Counted from the first letter of the stretch, positions 13,125-26,254 are shown. The stretch: 64,000 nt of DNA from Homarus americanus (GCF_018991925.1 NW_024735312.1:242001-306000); one strand, 5' to 3'. Program-made: numbers and translations. The notes: a model not told the origin generated them from the sequence alone.

Positions 13125-13469
13125 GTAATCTTCCAATGATGTTTTCTAGACACACTTTTTTCAGTCGTGTTCAATAAGCATAACGAAATCATCAGTTATA
13201 GTCAAGGTCATACAGCTTCTTGTCAAGTATCAGAGTAAACAATGTAAACAAAAATATATAGTCAGGAGATTAGCCCTATGACATGGTGTCGTGTCGCGTG
13301 ATGATTAGGACGAGTCAGCGAGTGTGTGTGTGTGTGGTCACGGCACTCGGAGGCGGTGACGTCACTCAGGTGGTGCTGATGACGCCACCACCTTCACCCG
13401 GACATGATGACCATCTGTAATGACTCACCTGCACACCACCACTACCCCGCACACCTTGCTGTTCTCTAC

Positions 13470-13470
<1 letters not shown>

Positions 13471-13550
<80 letters not shown>
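13471..13550. repeat. (GT)n(GA)n microsatellite
   Basis: Six GT units pass into about 34 GA units. On the minus strand this (TC)n(AC)n tract precedes a strong donor-like GCAG/GTGAGT (at about 13427); no supported exon results. Confidence 0.97.
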
Positions 13551-13552
<2 letters not shown>

Positions 13553-13901
13553 CCACCCTACCTCCACTGTGTCCCTCCGCTGCCTCTTATTCCTCTCACA
13601 CAAACAAATATTTATTATATATTACTTTGACATTTGTAACCTGGCGGTGGACCTTGAGACGCCACACACACGATGGTAGAGACTATACACATAATACTAA
13701 TAAGTATAGAAAATAAGTATACACCGATATACACGACCACATATTGTTGGCGGCTGTGGTACACCTTTCCATGACCTGCCCCACCCGAACCTGCTGGACC
13801 AACTAAACTGACCGATAAAAAAAAGGTTTACGTTATCAAGACGAAGAAACTTGGTGTGATGGCCAATTGTTTTGTTTTCATCTTTGATATTTTGATGGTG
13901 A

Positions 13902-13904
<3 letters not shown>

Positions 13905-13971
<67 letters not shown>
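13905..13971. repeat. (TTA)n microsatellite
   Basis: About 22 perfect triplets. Confidence 0.97.
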
Positions 13972-14162
13972 GAGATTTGTTCTTATTCTTGATTCAGTAT
14001 TTCCATGTGGCCAGTCTCATTACTACCTGGGGTGGGGTGGAGGAAATGTTGGACGTAGGCTGTGTAGGGTGACAGCAGGTGCCACTTGCTGATAGGTCAC
14101 CTCCCTCCCCTCCACAGGTATATATCACCGGGTCACACCTGTACCCCGGCCACACTCTTCAC

Positions 14163-14219
<57 letters not shown>

Positions 14220-14279
14220 CATAGTATCATAATATTAAAGACCACACAAACATTTTGTGTGTGTGTGTGTGTGTGTGTG
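14163..14279. repeat. (ATT)n and (TG)n microsatellites
   Basis: About 19 ATT triplets at 14163-14219, 35 bases of unique sequence, then 12 TG units at 14256-14279. Confidence 0.95.
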
Positions 14280-14997
14280 CCTCAGAGAGAGAGTTCGAAG
14301 GTATTATTATCGTTAGGATGTTGCCCTAAAGAACCACTACTTTCTTTTCTTCAAGTTGGTCTCAGTTCCTGTTTTATTCCACGAGCAACGGATAATGAGA
14401 AGCAGGTGGATCCCTGATATGTTGTGTGTTAGAGGAGTGTTTAAGGCGCACGTGTAGAGGGATTCCCAGGTGGTGTAAGCTGCAGCGCCACACAGGTGAT
14501 TGAGTGGTGGGTCGGGAGGTCATGTTGACAACCTGTAGGGCGACACACATCCGCCTCACTCAGGGGACGCCTCTCAGCCCTTCCCCAAAACTTCCCTGCC
14601 AAATTTTGTCCTCGGCCCCGTGCCAGGCGCATACAATATCCGGGGCTTCCCCCAATAATTTCACATGATTAAAGCAGCAGAAAAAGTTGCCTCGTTTTGG
14701 CTAGCGAAGAACCGGTTCTTGAGGTGGCCAGCCTGCGGTCATTAACGCCATTGAGGAGGAGTTTTATAAAGCGACAACTAACTTATTTGTTTAGATATGT
14801 ATTGATATTATGTTGTTTGGGAGGTTTAAGACTTTGTGTCGCAATAATTAAGGAAGACAAGCTGGCGATCGACTGCGTGAGTGGTGTGACGTCTTGCTTT
14901 GAGTTAGTGTGCCTACAGTCACCGTGTGTGTGTTGGAAGGTATAGGCAGTGTAAGAGACAGTACCGTATGTTAGTGTAGTGATTGATAACCTTATGA

Positions 14998-15003
<6 letters not shown>
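14280..15003. other. Unique sequence, nothing recognised
   Basis: Open frames on both strands of 60-82 codons lack splice or start support. No repeat. Confidence 0.35.

Positions 15004-15036
<33 letters not shown>
15004..15036. repeat. (CT)n microsatellite
   Basis: Sixteen CT units. Confidence 0.95.
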
Positions 15037-15038
<2 letters not shown>

Positions 15039-15169
15039 CTTCATTACGGGAAATATTTACCCACTTAGTGTCTATTCCTTCCATTAAGTAGAGATTGGTG
15101 ATAGTGATTGTGGTTTTAGTTATTATAAATGTTAAATATGATATTAACTTTGGTTTTTGTTCTTGACAG

Positions 15170-15212
15170 GTACGTGACGTCAGAGATGTGAGTGTGTGTT
15201 GCTCCGGGCATG
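15170..15212 (+). CDS. Possible 43-nt internal exon
   Basis: A textbook acceptor (TTTGGTTTTTGTTCTTGACAG) and a strong donor (CATG/GTGAGTAC) bracket 43 bases. Only one of the three frames is open, reading VRDVRDVSVCCSGH and leaving one base. That base fits the only compatible open frame of the next candidate at 15881-15933, giving a Gly at the junction. It carries a CRE palindrome (TGACGTCA at 15175). No family is recognised from so short a piece. The case rests on paired good splice sites and phase agreement. Confidence 0.3.
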
Positions 15213-15599
15213 GTGAGTACATATCGTATAGTGTTATTGGAGAGGGGGAGCTGGCTTCCTCCCTCCCTCCCCCTCCCCCTCACTCCACCAACCCTCCACT
15301 ATTTTAAGGTAACACAACTGATCTCGTATATACAGATGTTAATATAATAAGAAAAATACACTGGTGACTTGATTGTATGACTGTGTATTTATTGATTAAC
15401 TCTGACAGGGAGTTCCGTTACCTCTCTACCATCGCGAGGCGCCACCTTCATCATATGGATATAGGAGTTACTGTACTTCTTATACCTGTATGTACCTGTA
15501 ATGGCGTCTGTTATTTATTATTAATTAGAGAAGGGAGATGAAGGTAATGGTTATGAGTTGTCAGGGGTGTGTATGAGGAGGGTTGTGGGTAAAGTTGTG

Positions 15600-15842
15600 A
15601 TACTGTGTGAGGCGTGGTGTGAGGAAGACAGTGTGTGAGGCGTGGTGTGAGGAAGACACTGTGAGGCGTGGTGTGAGGAAGACAGTGTGTGAGGCGTGAT
15701 GTGAGGAAGACAGTGTGTGAGGCGTGGTGTGAGGAAGACAGTGTGTGAGGCGTGGTGAGGAAGACAGTGTGTGAGGCGTGGTGTGAGGAAGACAGTGTGT
15801 GAGGCGTGGTGTGAGGAAGACAGTGTGTGAGGCGTGGTGTGT
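15600..15842. repeat. 28-bp minisatellite, about 9 copies
   Basis: The unit is built on GTGTGAGGCGTGGTGTGAGG plus AAGACAGT; period 28 with 24- and 26-bp deletion variants. It would lie inside the intron between the exon candidates at 15170 and 15881. Confidence 0.95.
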
Positions 15843-15880
15843 GGGCCTGAGTAGCGGCACCCTCTGCTTATCGCTGACAG

Positions 15881-15933
15881 GTGGCTCCTCCGTGACCCGC
15901 CCCTCCGTCAACACCAATTTACCGCTCTGTCAG
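15881..15933 (+). CDS. Possible 53-nt internal exon, phase-linked to 15170-15212
   Basis: The acceptor CTGCTTATCGCTGACAG and donor GTCAG/GTAACC are good. In the frame demanded by the preceding candidate it reads GSSVTRPSVNTNLPLCQ after a shared Gly codon and ends exactly on a codon boundary. That makes it compatible with the 42-nt candidate at 24312-24353. It starts 38 bases after a minisatellite. No domain is recognised; Ser/Thr/Pro-rich composition suggests a linker if real. Confidence 0.3.
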
Positions 15934-17204
15934 GTAACCACAGATGATGCTCGCCCTGCCCCTCTCATAAGTTGTAGCTGCCCCCACAAACACGCGTAGC
16001 CAGACGACCTTTTATCTAACCATTTAAATTACCTCCTGCCTACTGCCTACCCAATGAGGAAGTTGATGTGTGTGGGTTTTTTTTACAGAAAATAACTCCA
16101 GTTTTTTTTTGTTCTATTGACAGTACCTTATACGTTAACTATGAAGTTTTGCTGTAGTATTTGACTTTTACACAGCTACAAGTATGGTATCTGTAGTCTT
16201 ATTTTCGTCTACGTAACTAGAGAGTTAACTTGTACGCTTCCTAACAAGGCTTCAGTGTGTGTGTGTGTGTGTGAGTGAATTAACAGTCAATAACTATATC
16301 CCATGAGTTATACAGAGAGGAAAAATAGATATTAATGCGAAAATTAAATGTCGAACCCAAGATTTTATGCCAGCGGTTACGAGGTGCCAAGATATACTGA
16401 GGTAGTGGTGGTGAGGTGAGGTGGGCAACAACCTTACACAGGTGTTAGGTGACCGTCTGACTCCCACAACAAAAGATCTTCCTGAAGGTGTTAATTAAGG
16501 TTTACAGAAAATTTTATTCACTGTGGTGTATATTATATGTTTTATACTTGATAACATCTCTTACTAATAATTATAGTTAAAATTAAAACATCTTTTGTAT
16601 ACGTGGTGGTTATGTATGTTTTAAAATGACCCTTGTATCTGATTGCCTTAGTTAAATACGGGTTAGTGAAGAATTCCTGAGAGCACAGTTGGTGACGACC
16701 TTGTCCACTGCTCTCGTCCACTCTACCTGTCTGCATCGTCACCTGTTTTATCACAATATTAATCCATTTCTTTTAATCGCTCTTAATTCATTTTCATTGA
16801 TATTAATTGAAAATTTTAATTATCTCCGCCTCTCCCCGTGTTGTTGTGGTAAACGGGATGACAAAGCAAAACTGAGTTGGTGATTAGTCAGGATTACTTC
16901 ACGAGGCTGGGTCGACGCCCCCTCCTGGTACCTCCCCTCTTCTCACTGCTGGTACTGTCCCATCCTCATACCAACACCACCTCCTCCTGGTACCTCCCTT
17001 CTTCTCACTGCTTGTACCGACTCCTCATTTTACCACTACCATCACCCCAATCACTGCTACTACCATTACCCTCACCACAACCAATATTACCCCCCACGCT
17101 ACAATCCTCTTCCTCCTCAAGACCGCATAAAGCCACAGTGTCTAACCGAGTGGCAGTCTTACACAGCCACGTTCTGCACCTAATATCCACCATACTACAC
17201 CCTA
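15934..17204. other. Unique sequence, no supported gene
   Basis: It includes a short (GT)n at 16256-16274 and CT-rich sequence from 16917 to 17120. Open frames here have no further support. Confidence 0.35.
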
Positions 17205-17375
17205 CACAGCCACACACAGCCACACTACACCTCTACATAGCAACACCCTACTCAGTCACACACACTACACAGCTTCACACAACACGGCCATACACTACAC
17301 CCAACACAGCCACACCCCCAATCATTACACCCTACACAGCTACACCCTACACAGCCACACACTACACCCAGCACA
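17205..17375. repeat. Imperfect ACACAGCCAC-type short repeat
   Basis: Irregular repeats of CTACACAGCCACAC with variable spacing, pyrimidine/A-rich on the + strand. Old or degenerate. Confidence 0.75.
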
Positions 17376-17703
17376 GTGGTCAGAATCTTCCCGGGTTGAG
17401 TGTCTGTGGGAGATACAAATTACCGTGCAGTTTGCTACATCACTAGGGAGCCATTCCGGGCGGCATTACGTCTCCACTTGCTCCCGGTTCCGCCGCTTCC
17501 CTCCCTCTACTTCTCTACAGTTATCTCGAGCTTAGTATTGTATTCAGTTTGTGCCTCGTGTAAAGTAGTTCATTATCGTCCACGGGTGTTGTTAGTGGCG
17601 CTTGTGTGATTGCTTGTGCTTCCGCTGGTGCCTGCGTCATTGCCGGTCCATATCCGTGGCTCAGGTTCTTCAACTTCCGGTCCCCTCTCTCTCTCTCTCT
17701 CAG

Positions 17704-17743
17704 GACTGACTGGTCCTCCTCTCGTCTCCCGACCATCCATCAG
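17704..17743 (+). CDS. Possible 40-nt exon, weak
   Basis: A long CT tract ending CTCTCTCAG precedes 40 bases that end CATCAG/GTGGGC. Two frames are open; one reads LTGPPLVSRPSI. Its allowed phases do not follow directly from the candidate at 15881-15933, so an intermediate exon would be needed or this is chance. No domain is recognised. Confidence 0.12.
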
Positions 17744-18861
17744 GTGGGCCACAAGTCAACCTTCACGTCATGATCTACCACATGTTTTCACAATACCTTC
17801 TTTTCCGTGGGTGATTGTTTCAGTGTCCTTTACCCTTGGTGACTGACGGCGTCGCTTCTAGTATAAGACGGGCGAGCGTGCGTTACCCTTTACCACACAA
17901 GAACATCACTGGAAGCAGAAGGTGGGTGGTGTTAGTGTCACACCCTCCAGAAGTGTAGCATCATCAGGTGGTGGGGGGTGGGGGGGGTGGGATATGACGC
18001 GGGAACGTCAGGTATGGTTGTATGCCACCCCTGACGGTGCTGCTGTGGACAGACAGACTGGGGGGATATCATCTTGGACCAGTTACTATTCCTGCCACAC
18101 CAACTCCCGAGGCTGGTGATTGGCGCACAGCTGGACGTCGTACTCACCGTCCCAGCTTCCTGACGGTCCACTCATAAAAGAGGATCACTGTAGGCAGGAG
18201 GAGGGCGAACCTTCTGGCGTAGTTGCCCCAAAACATGATGTTGTTGTTGGGTTAAAAAGAAAATCTCTCGTGCTGTTTCTTAATGGTACGGGAGTTATTT
18301 TATGGGTGGTTCTTAAATAAATACCCCACAACTGTAGAAGTAAGACTACTACTGACTTGGGCTACCACACGAATATGTCGGCCAAACTCGCGTCCAAATT
18401 GCCCGGATACTCTGCTCTAATTGGACGCATTTGAGCGTTTCCAATTACGAGGCAAAGTCACTTAATAATCTTGGAGACTCGTGGCCCATCTAGGGAATTC
18501 CTTTCTGTTAAAAATATCTCCTTCCTTAGTCTCCTCAGCAAAACACAAACAGGGACCATGACTACACTGTATATATTACTCAACTAGTCACTCCTCTGTT
18601 ACTTCCTATACCATCACTATTTATAGCAGCCCACACCTGACTGATAGCGTTCATCCCTCACCACCTAACACATTCCTGCAGCAGTAACTTTGTCAGGAGT
18701 CTCCAGTTCATTATCTCTGCCCAACACTGCGTCCAGCCAGTGTACATGTGTGGTGTGTATGTCTGTCTGTCTGTGCTTGTTTCTCTCTTTGAACCTGATT
18801 GTCTGTATCTGTTTGTTTACTTATTTGTTAATATAATTTGTACAAGTATGTACTGTATGTA
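17744..18861. other. Unique sequence with a G-rich tract
   Basis: GGTGGTGGGGGGTGGGGGGG at about 17966-17990 could form a G-quadruplex. Otherwise no supported feature. Confidence 0.4.
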
Positions 18862-19087
18862 CAGTCTCGTTCAAGATTCTTCGAACACTGCTGGAGACAA
18901 CTGGCAATTCTAGGTCGTTTGTTTGCTATAGTACGTAGTGAAAATTATGAATAAATGTAAAAGTGATCGGTGATTGGTTACTTAGTTCCCCGTTGCTTAA
19001 TTTAATGGTTGGGCTTTGTTGTTTCGTATTATATAAACAAACGGCCTTGAGTTGCCAGCAGTGTTCGAAGAATCTTGAACGAGACTG
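18862..19087. mobile_element. 226-bp inverted-repeat element (Tc1/mariner-type MITE)
   Basis: The termini are perfect 33-bp inverted repeats starting CAGTCTCGTTCAAGATTCTT and continuing CGAACACTGCTGG. TA dinucleotides flank both sides (18860-18861 and 19088-19089). Inside, a second matched pair (GGTCGTTTGTTT on the left, GGCCGTTTGTTT read inward from the right) extends the repeat to about 60 bp with a gap. There is no coding capacity, so it depended on a transposase made elsewhere. Perfect terminal identity suggests fairly recent movement. Confidence 0.93.
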
Positions 19088-19089
19088 TA

Positions 19090-20576
19090 CATGTGTGTGT
19101 ACATATATAAATAATGGGTAGGTATTTGCCCTGTGGGTAAGTCAGCTGTGTCCGTGATGGTTGTGTCGAGTCTGCTGCTGCCAGCCTATAAATAAATATG
19201 AAACATGGTGTTCATTTGTCTGCAGCAGGGGAGCAATCCTGGAGGTGGTGAGCCACGAGGGAGGTGTTGATACAGGTTGTTCAGGAGTACAACTTGTATT
19301 ATTCATTGTAGTTGTTGTTGAACACTGTGGAGGGTGGGGGTACTAAGGCTGGCGGTGTATTTTTAGTCTTTGATGTTCGATATTGATGGTGTATGATGAC
19401 TGAGGAGGCAGTTTGAGCCAGAAGATGGTGGCATAGACGTGTTGGCGGAGGAGCCGGTGGTAACTGGCAGGTGTTATGACCAGTGCTAGTGACAGTCCAG
19501 CCTATTATAAGAAAGCAAAAGTACCTCGCGGCCACCACGTCACCCCCTGGTGACCACAGCTGCCGCTCATCCACCACTTACAACAGTACAAGTCATGCTC
19601 CCCTCTGGCGTGTCCCAGGCCTCGCTCCCTAGGTCTTGGTAACACCACACGTCCCTACCACATTAGTTACTTCGCTCACCGCCACCAGTGAAGCTAAACT
19701 TGTTATTAAACAGCTATGGTTGACTTGGGTAGTCGGGATATGTACTGTTATATCTAATAGAGCACAGGAGTATATAAGATCCCTTGCCAGTAATACGTGA
19801 TCGTAGCGTAAGGTAGCATGGAAGGTATTAGTAAATCATATTTTGTCGGGTCGATAACGACTTTTGATACTTTTGGTGTTGGTGAAAGTGGTGATGGGTG
19901 GTTGTATAGCCATAATAGGCGGGATACATGAATGGGAGGCTGGGATGGTGGCGGCGTGTGTCGGGTAGGGTGGTGAGCACAGCAGCTTGCCTGCATGTAC
20001 ACCTCCTAACGAGGGCGCTACACTACTCGCCTTCCTCTACCACAGAGAAGGACTAGACTTGACGTTCTGACACAGTTCTTGGCTGTATCAGCACGTGAGT
20101 GAAGAATCAAATTGTAGGATAGCAAAGACTAAGAGGAACCAGGGGAGGAAATAAAGGGAGGGCGTCAGTTTTGGAGGTTGCGTAGGGCAATGAGATGCTG
20201 GGAAAGTGTAGGGTTGGTGCGGACATTTTTATAACTGGTGGTGAAGCTGTCGTGAACGGGAAAGGGGTGTCCGGAGGCCTGATGGATGATGTTGGACGAT
20301 GACTGGTAAAGTTGGCCGAGATGTGCTGTCTTCACCGTGTACTGGAGAACGTCAAGGACACTACTTCCTGCTACACACCTGGGAAAGGAGCAAGACGACG
20401 GCAGCTGTCACCCAAAAGAAGAACCGTTTACGTGGTGTTGACAGTGTTACGGAGGGCTGGAAGGAACAAGATGGAACGAGGGGATGCTTGGGGGCCGGTG
20501 ATGGTGTGGAGACGTCAGCGACATGACGGATGAGGGTGGCGACAATAAGGGCTTATTACGTGCGTATTAGTAGGTC
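19090..20576. other. Unique sequence, no supported gene
   Basis: Several 60-90-codon frames on both strands lack support. No repeat longer than a few units. Confidence 0.35.
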
Positions 20577-20795
20577 TTCTGTCCCTCCCCTGCTGCCTGC
20601 CCCTCCCCTCTGCTACCTGCCCCTACCACTGTCCCTCCCCCCTGCTACCTGCCCCTACCACTGCCCCTCCCTCCTGCTGCTTGATCCCACCACTGCCTAC
20701 CTGGTCCCTGCCCCTGCTGCTTGACTCCACCACTGCCCCTCCCTCCTGCTGCGTGCTCCTACTACTGCCCCTCCCTCCTGCTATCATCACTATCA
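20577..20795. repeat. Pyrimidine-rich degenerate repeat
   Basis: Irregular repeats of CTGCCCCTCCCTCCTGCT and CTACCTGCCCCTACCACTG. The + strand is almost free of G. Degenerate units with no fixed period. Confidence 0.7.
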
Positions 20796-21579
20796 CCACC
20801 ACCAATATCTCCACCACCTTCCCACCACCGCGCTTAAAACCATCACCTCCTGGGAAACAAAATAGAACAAATCAGTAACTTCATAACAGTTTCATATAGA
20901 AAGAGAAGCAACATTTTAATTCACGTCAGGAATGAATAACTAATTTTAATGGAAGAAAAAATAAAGAGCGTTTGGTTGGAAGGTGAAGCTTGACTATGAA
21001 AGCGTGTGAGTGTTTGCCGCGCCTCACCACCAGGGACTTCAAGAACCTGTACGTTAGGCAACAGGATGAAAGTTGGCCCGTTATTTCCTCAACACTTTTA
21101 TAATAACAGTTTTATTTTGCTCCGGTCGAACCCACATGGCGAAAGTTGGACATAAGGATCACTCTGTGTGTGTGTGTGTGGCGGCGGCATCCTCTACTAC
21201 CGTAACCTCGATAATCAAGTTTTTACGAGTTGCCTCCACATGCCGGTTGCAACCAGATTTGTCACCCCAAAAGAAAAACCCGAGATAACTTTAAACAAAT
21301 CCAATTCACCGTGCACTATTTTTTTTTTTGTTCATTTGGAGTTTGACATTTAAGAAATGTTATATGTAATCAGAAATGGAATAATTCATTTATCGACAAC
21401 ATTTATTAGTTACGAAAAAAAAAAAAACACTCGGGCACCTGTTTTAAGAAAATCCAATAACGAGTTAGTTCATTTAATGGTTGACTTTCATCAGACGTTG
21501 TATATAATTGGTGTCTAAGATGTAAGTCGAGCTCGGTTAAGTTTTACTGTTTAAAAAAAATAGTGCTTTCTCTAATGTT

Positions 21580-21582
<3 letters not shown>
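20796..21582. other. Unique sequence, nothing recognised
   Basis: AT-rich with short A and T runs. Confidence 0.35.

Positions 21583-21620
<38 letters not shown>
21583..21620. repeat. (CT)n microsatellite
   Basis: Nineteen CT units. Confidence 0.97.
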
Positions 21621-21625
<5 letters not shown>

Positions 21626-21949
21626 ATTTTTAACATTTTAGAGTTTTAATCTGAAATATGAAGCGACTGGCATTCAGGGATTTCAATGCGACAACAGCGA
21701 GGTATCTAAACAGAGCTGCCTTGGTGGGTGTTATGTGTTCACTGTACAAGTCATCCTCACAAGATCATCTTACACTTACTTATATTCCCTTAATTTATTT
21801 ACCTGCATCGCGAGGGTTACCATACCTTTAATTACAGGTAAGGACTATTCTCACCGACACCATAAACTTTACCGTGCTGGACAGAGGTTAACCAGTTTAT
21901 TTTCGTCGCTTTCATTTCATCGTGATTATTTCTGAGGGTTTGTTCATCC

Positions 21950-21950
21950 C

Positions 21951-22005
<55 letters not shown>

Positions 22006-22007
22006 TT
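21950..22007. repeat. (TTTA)n microsatellite
   Basis: About 14 perfect tetranucleotide units. Confidence 0.97.
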
Positions 22008-23082
22008 AAAGAGGAGACGGGAACGGCAGCAAGTAGTATTTTTGATTAACTTTGTGATAGAGGTTGTGGGTATGATAAAATTCACTTACGTAGAAGACAG
22101 GAAGGTTATCTACAATGCACAACACTTTTTAGAAACTGTACGACGTTGTCAATATTTAGTATCATTATGAGTACGGTAAATAATGTTGTTTTCAGTATGG
22201 TAGGAATTTATTTTACCTTGGTGGTGGTGGGGAGTTATGCCAGTTCTCCTAGTTAACTGTGTAGGTTCGTGGACTGTTAAGAGTGTCAAGAATAAACCCA
22301 GTGTTGAGGCAGTCTTTAAAAAAAACTGGAGTTGTGTACAGCCAATCAAGCTTGACTTAAGGGTGTGAGGTGAGATACGCAAGCCAAAAAAGATAACATC
22401 TTAAAGAAAATTTTGTATTACATTCATATATGTTGTAATTAAATGATTGTTCATTATTTTAAGCTGTTATTTTTTCTATTACATTTACATGCTTTTAGAT
22501 TAATTGATTTCATATTATTATTATTATTATTTTTTTGTTAGGTTGATGGGCAGGGAGGAAGGGTAAAGGCAGGTTAATGTGTGAGAAGGAGAGGTGTGTT
22601 TCGGGAGATATTCTTGGCTGACCTACTCACAAGGAGCTGCTTATTATCTTTCAAGCTCTCTTAGACCCGTTGAGCTTCTCCCGCACCCCCACCTCTGTAA
22701 TCAAGTAAATACCTCGGCTCTTTTTACTTTTCATGCTCCGCTGACTCCACTTTTGTCTTTCCTGTGGTGGGGAGGGGGAGGGGGGACTTTATAATCCAAT
22801 ATTGTATGACTGTTATTGGCTTGTGTAGGTGAAGACAGCGGTATCGTGTGGACAGTAATATTCTAGGAAGCTAACTTAACTTCACCATCTTTTGTTGGGT
22901 TGAGAATATGTCTGTGTGGGAGCCATACTGTGAGGTCATTGAGATAGAAGAGTGTTTGTGTGTTTGTTAAGGTATAGACTGGAGGGCAGAGGGTAACTAT
23001 ACAGCAGTTTTTGACGTTAATGAGGATACGTGAACTGTCAATGGGTGGTGGGTGAGGGTGGCCACTATCCCACTCCCCCACT
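22008..23082. other. Unique sequence, nothing supported
   Basis: AT-rich. A GGTGGGGAGGGGGAGGGGGG tract at about 22766 is a possible G-quadruplex. Confidence 0.35.
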
Positions 23083-23262
23083 CATCATCAACATCCCACT
23101 CCTCCACTCACCAATATCCCACTCATCACCATCATCCCACTCCTCCACTCACCAATATCCCACTCATCACCAACATCCCACTCATCACCAACATCCCACT
23201 CATCACCAACATCCCACTCATCACCATCATCCCACTCCTCCACTCACCAACATCCTACTCCT
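23083..23262. repeat. 18-bp minisatellite, about 10 copies
   Basis: The units CACTCATCACCAACATCC and CACTCCTCCACTCACCAA alternate in a symmetric order, with the clean 18-bp units in the middle. Confidence 0.93.
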
Positions 23263-24311
23263 CTAGTGCTCTCCTGACGAGTCTGTGAACACCGTTATTT
23301 ATAGTCAAACAGGAAAAACTTTAAAACATAACTTAATACAAAAAATACGAAACTAGAATATGTTGTTTTGCATCCTTTTAGTATCAAGGAACAAATGCTT
23401 GTATGTTGTGATGGATGACTCTGAGTAGCGTGTCTCACGGCGCGGTGTGTGCCACCTGCCCCTGACCTGACTGATGGATACGTGGGGTTGTCTAGGTGGG
23501 CCGACATTTGCGTCCAGGCTTCAGGTATCCGGTGCATACTGCTTCATGACCATTTTTTGTTGAGTAAAGAAACCTTTCTCCAACCTAGGACTGTATATTT
23601 CTTCGTCACTATCAGCACCCTTTTAGTTACACCGTGGTTGCTTTCTTTGTGGTTAAAGCACCACCACCACCCGGAACAATGCAAGGGTGGCCGTTTGTGG
23701 TAGAGGCCATTCCCTCCCCTCGGCACACGTACTACATGCCTTGATTATTTTAGAGAAACGTTGCCGTTGTTATTTCTGGCTGGCTGCCTGCCCATTACTT
23801 TAAGTACTGTAATTATGGATTTTCCAGAAGGAAGCCTGGGAAACGGCTAGCGTCTCTGGGAGTCTCTTAGTGACTGGCAGGCGAAAAAAAATGTGTGAAT
23901 GTATCGAGGCGCGATAGTGCACTTTCTCTCAGTCAAACAGTTTTTTGGCAGGAGTCGGGTAATGATGGTGCTCATCTCGCCGCACCAACTTTCAACTGCT
24001 TTTATGAGATCGTGCACGCATGCCTCGTATGCCAGGACTCGTTGCTGTCATTGCTAACTCCTCCCAGCTTATCAGAGGAATTCTTCTCCAACATTACAAA
24101 AATAAGTGATCGTGATCATAATAACTGAAATTTGACAATAATCAGAAAGTTACCTTTGACGGCCCCGGGCCGCTCACAGCAACAAAACCTGAGGGGCCTT
24201 ATATTTTGCCATTATTGATAGAATTTATTGATTGCTGAATTCGTCTGAAATCCACTTACAGAGTTTGGTTAAAATCCTTCGTTTTTTTTGTTGGATTTAT
24301 TGTGTTCACAG
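23263..24311. other. Unique sequence, no supported gene
   Basis: An 84-codon frame at 23449-23703 has varied composition but no start or splice support. Confidence 0.3.
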
Positions 24312-24353
24312 CTGCCTGACGCCCGGACGGACACCTGGAGATACAGACAGAAA
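24312..24353 (+). CDS. Possible 42-nt internal exon
   Basis: The acceptor TTGGATTTATTGTGTTCACAG and donor CAGAAA/GTATGT bracket 42 bases reading LPDARTDTWRYRQK, exactly 14 codons, phase 0 in and out. This phase follows from the candidate at 15881-15933 and feeds the 45-nt candidate at 51922-51966. It is charged and Arg-rich, with no recognisable domain. If the chain is one gene, it is a + strand gene with very long introns. Confidence 0.28.
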
Positions 24354-26254
24354 GTATGTATCCCTGTCTCCCTCTCCTGGGGCGACGGGGAACAACAATA
24401 CAGATGCAGTATTTTTCTTGTGTTGGCAGTATCTTAGAGGTGAGGAGGACAGGCAGGCAGGCGACACCACCGTGAACCACTGCGCTGGTCCCTCCTTTCC
24501 TCTTGGTTCTGATTACCTTAATGTTTCTTCCCTAGCTGGGGATAAGTGAGGTAGTCTCTCCTCACCGTGCCGCAGCTTACATCACCTTGTAGGGTGTATT
24601 CACATATCAGTTCAAGAAAAAAAACCACACGAGTCTTCCAGAATGTAGGAGCTGGTTATTAGAGCCACAGGCACGTGGGCCGGCCCGCCACGCACCTGCC
24701 TGCACCAGGTACTGTAGTGCCACAGCAAAAGTAGCGTAGGCGTCGTGACTCGTGTCTGGGATGGTAATGAGTTGTTGTGACGCGTGTGTTGTGGTCGAGG
24801 ATAAGTGAGCCGCACTTTTTGTGTGGCGTCAGTCAGGAGGCGGCCACCACCTTCACACTTGACACTAAACGGCTCCACCACCATCACGCAACCTCGGCAC
24901 CCCTCCGCCCTTACTGCCCTCTACCTCCCCCGCTCAACCCTGCCCCGCCCCGCTCCGTCCTTTTACATCCTAACAGCCCTCACGCTTAGCTCGGACCATC
25001 AAAACATAAGTTCAACACTGCCGTGGTCTCCCAGAGGTAGTAAGACCATTACATAAAAACAACCCAACGTGAACAGTCAAAGGCGCCTTACGTTCCCCTG
25101 CATTTTATAATGACAAGTTGAAGAAAGCTACGATAAACGAAGTTTCGTCCATCGTCTGCCAGCATTGGCACCTTTACGGTACAGACGTTAGTTTTGAGTA
25201 TAACAGGTGTGGGATACGGTTGGCGGGCGGTGAGACAGACAAGCGGCCGTGTGTGTGTGGCCGCCTCTAGCCAGATTTACGAGGGGACTCTCCCTGGGGG
25301 TTGTGGGCTTAATTGGTGCCACCACTACCAGCAGTCACAACACTGTGGGAAGACGCGTGTTACCTGTCACCCACACTCACCATCATTCCCGACCCGCTGT
25401 ACTTACCTCACCACACTGCCACAAGCCTCTCACCTTCCACTTGTAAAAGATATTTTAGTGTGATAGGCTGTTTGTTTCATGGAACAGGAGACTAAATCTT
25501 TGCTTGTGTGTATATTTGTTTGCACACATTTATTAACTCAAGGTGTACGGAGCCTAATTCGTACCCCCACCGCCACTGGACCCTCCTTCAACATTCGGCT
25601 TCACTTGGTATTGATAATAAAACTGCTGTGTTTTATTTTTGCTTTATTAGTACCAACATATTTTTAAGAGAGAAACTTGTGTCTATTAGATTGTGAGAGT
25701 TATCCGTATTTTTGGTTTCCTCTCAGTAACGGTGTCAGAAGGTGTATATTACTGTTCTCAGTCCTCACTCACTCTGCAAGCTGGATATTTCGCTCTCGCT
25801 AAGACATTAATGGTAAGACTTGTTTGCATGAGAGTACATGATAATTCTGCCTTCCATTGACCACTTATCTCGACTTACCGGTGAAATTAGTGGCGTGTAG
25901 CTCCTCGTTATCACTTCCCGGAGGAACTGCTTGCTTACTTGCCACTCAGACTGACCTAAATCACTTAAGCGGGTGTGTGTGTGTGTGTGTGTGGAGGAAA
26001 TCTGTAACAACCACGCCACCCTCATGTGCCACAGTCACCCACACCTTATTCATCCACTTCATCAACCACAGTCACCCACACCTTACACATCCATCTCACC
26101 CACCACAAACACTTGACCTACCACAATCTTTCACACGTACTACCACAACAACATCCACAACTACCACAATCCTATCGCTAGATTTACCAGTCCCCAACCT
26201 ACCTCAACGACCCGCCAGGTGTCTACAGCAGGCGTGTCTCAGCGCGATCCCTTC
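24354..26254. other. Unique sequence, no supported gene
   Basis: A minus-strand donor-like GGTGAG/GTAAGTAC at about 25403 follows an 11-codon open stretch, but no convincing acceptor. A (GT)n at 25974-25992. Confidence 0.3.
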
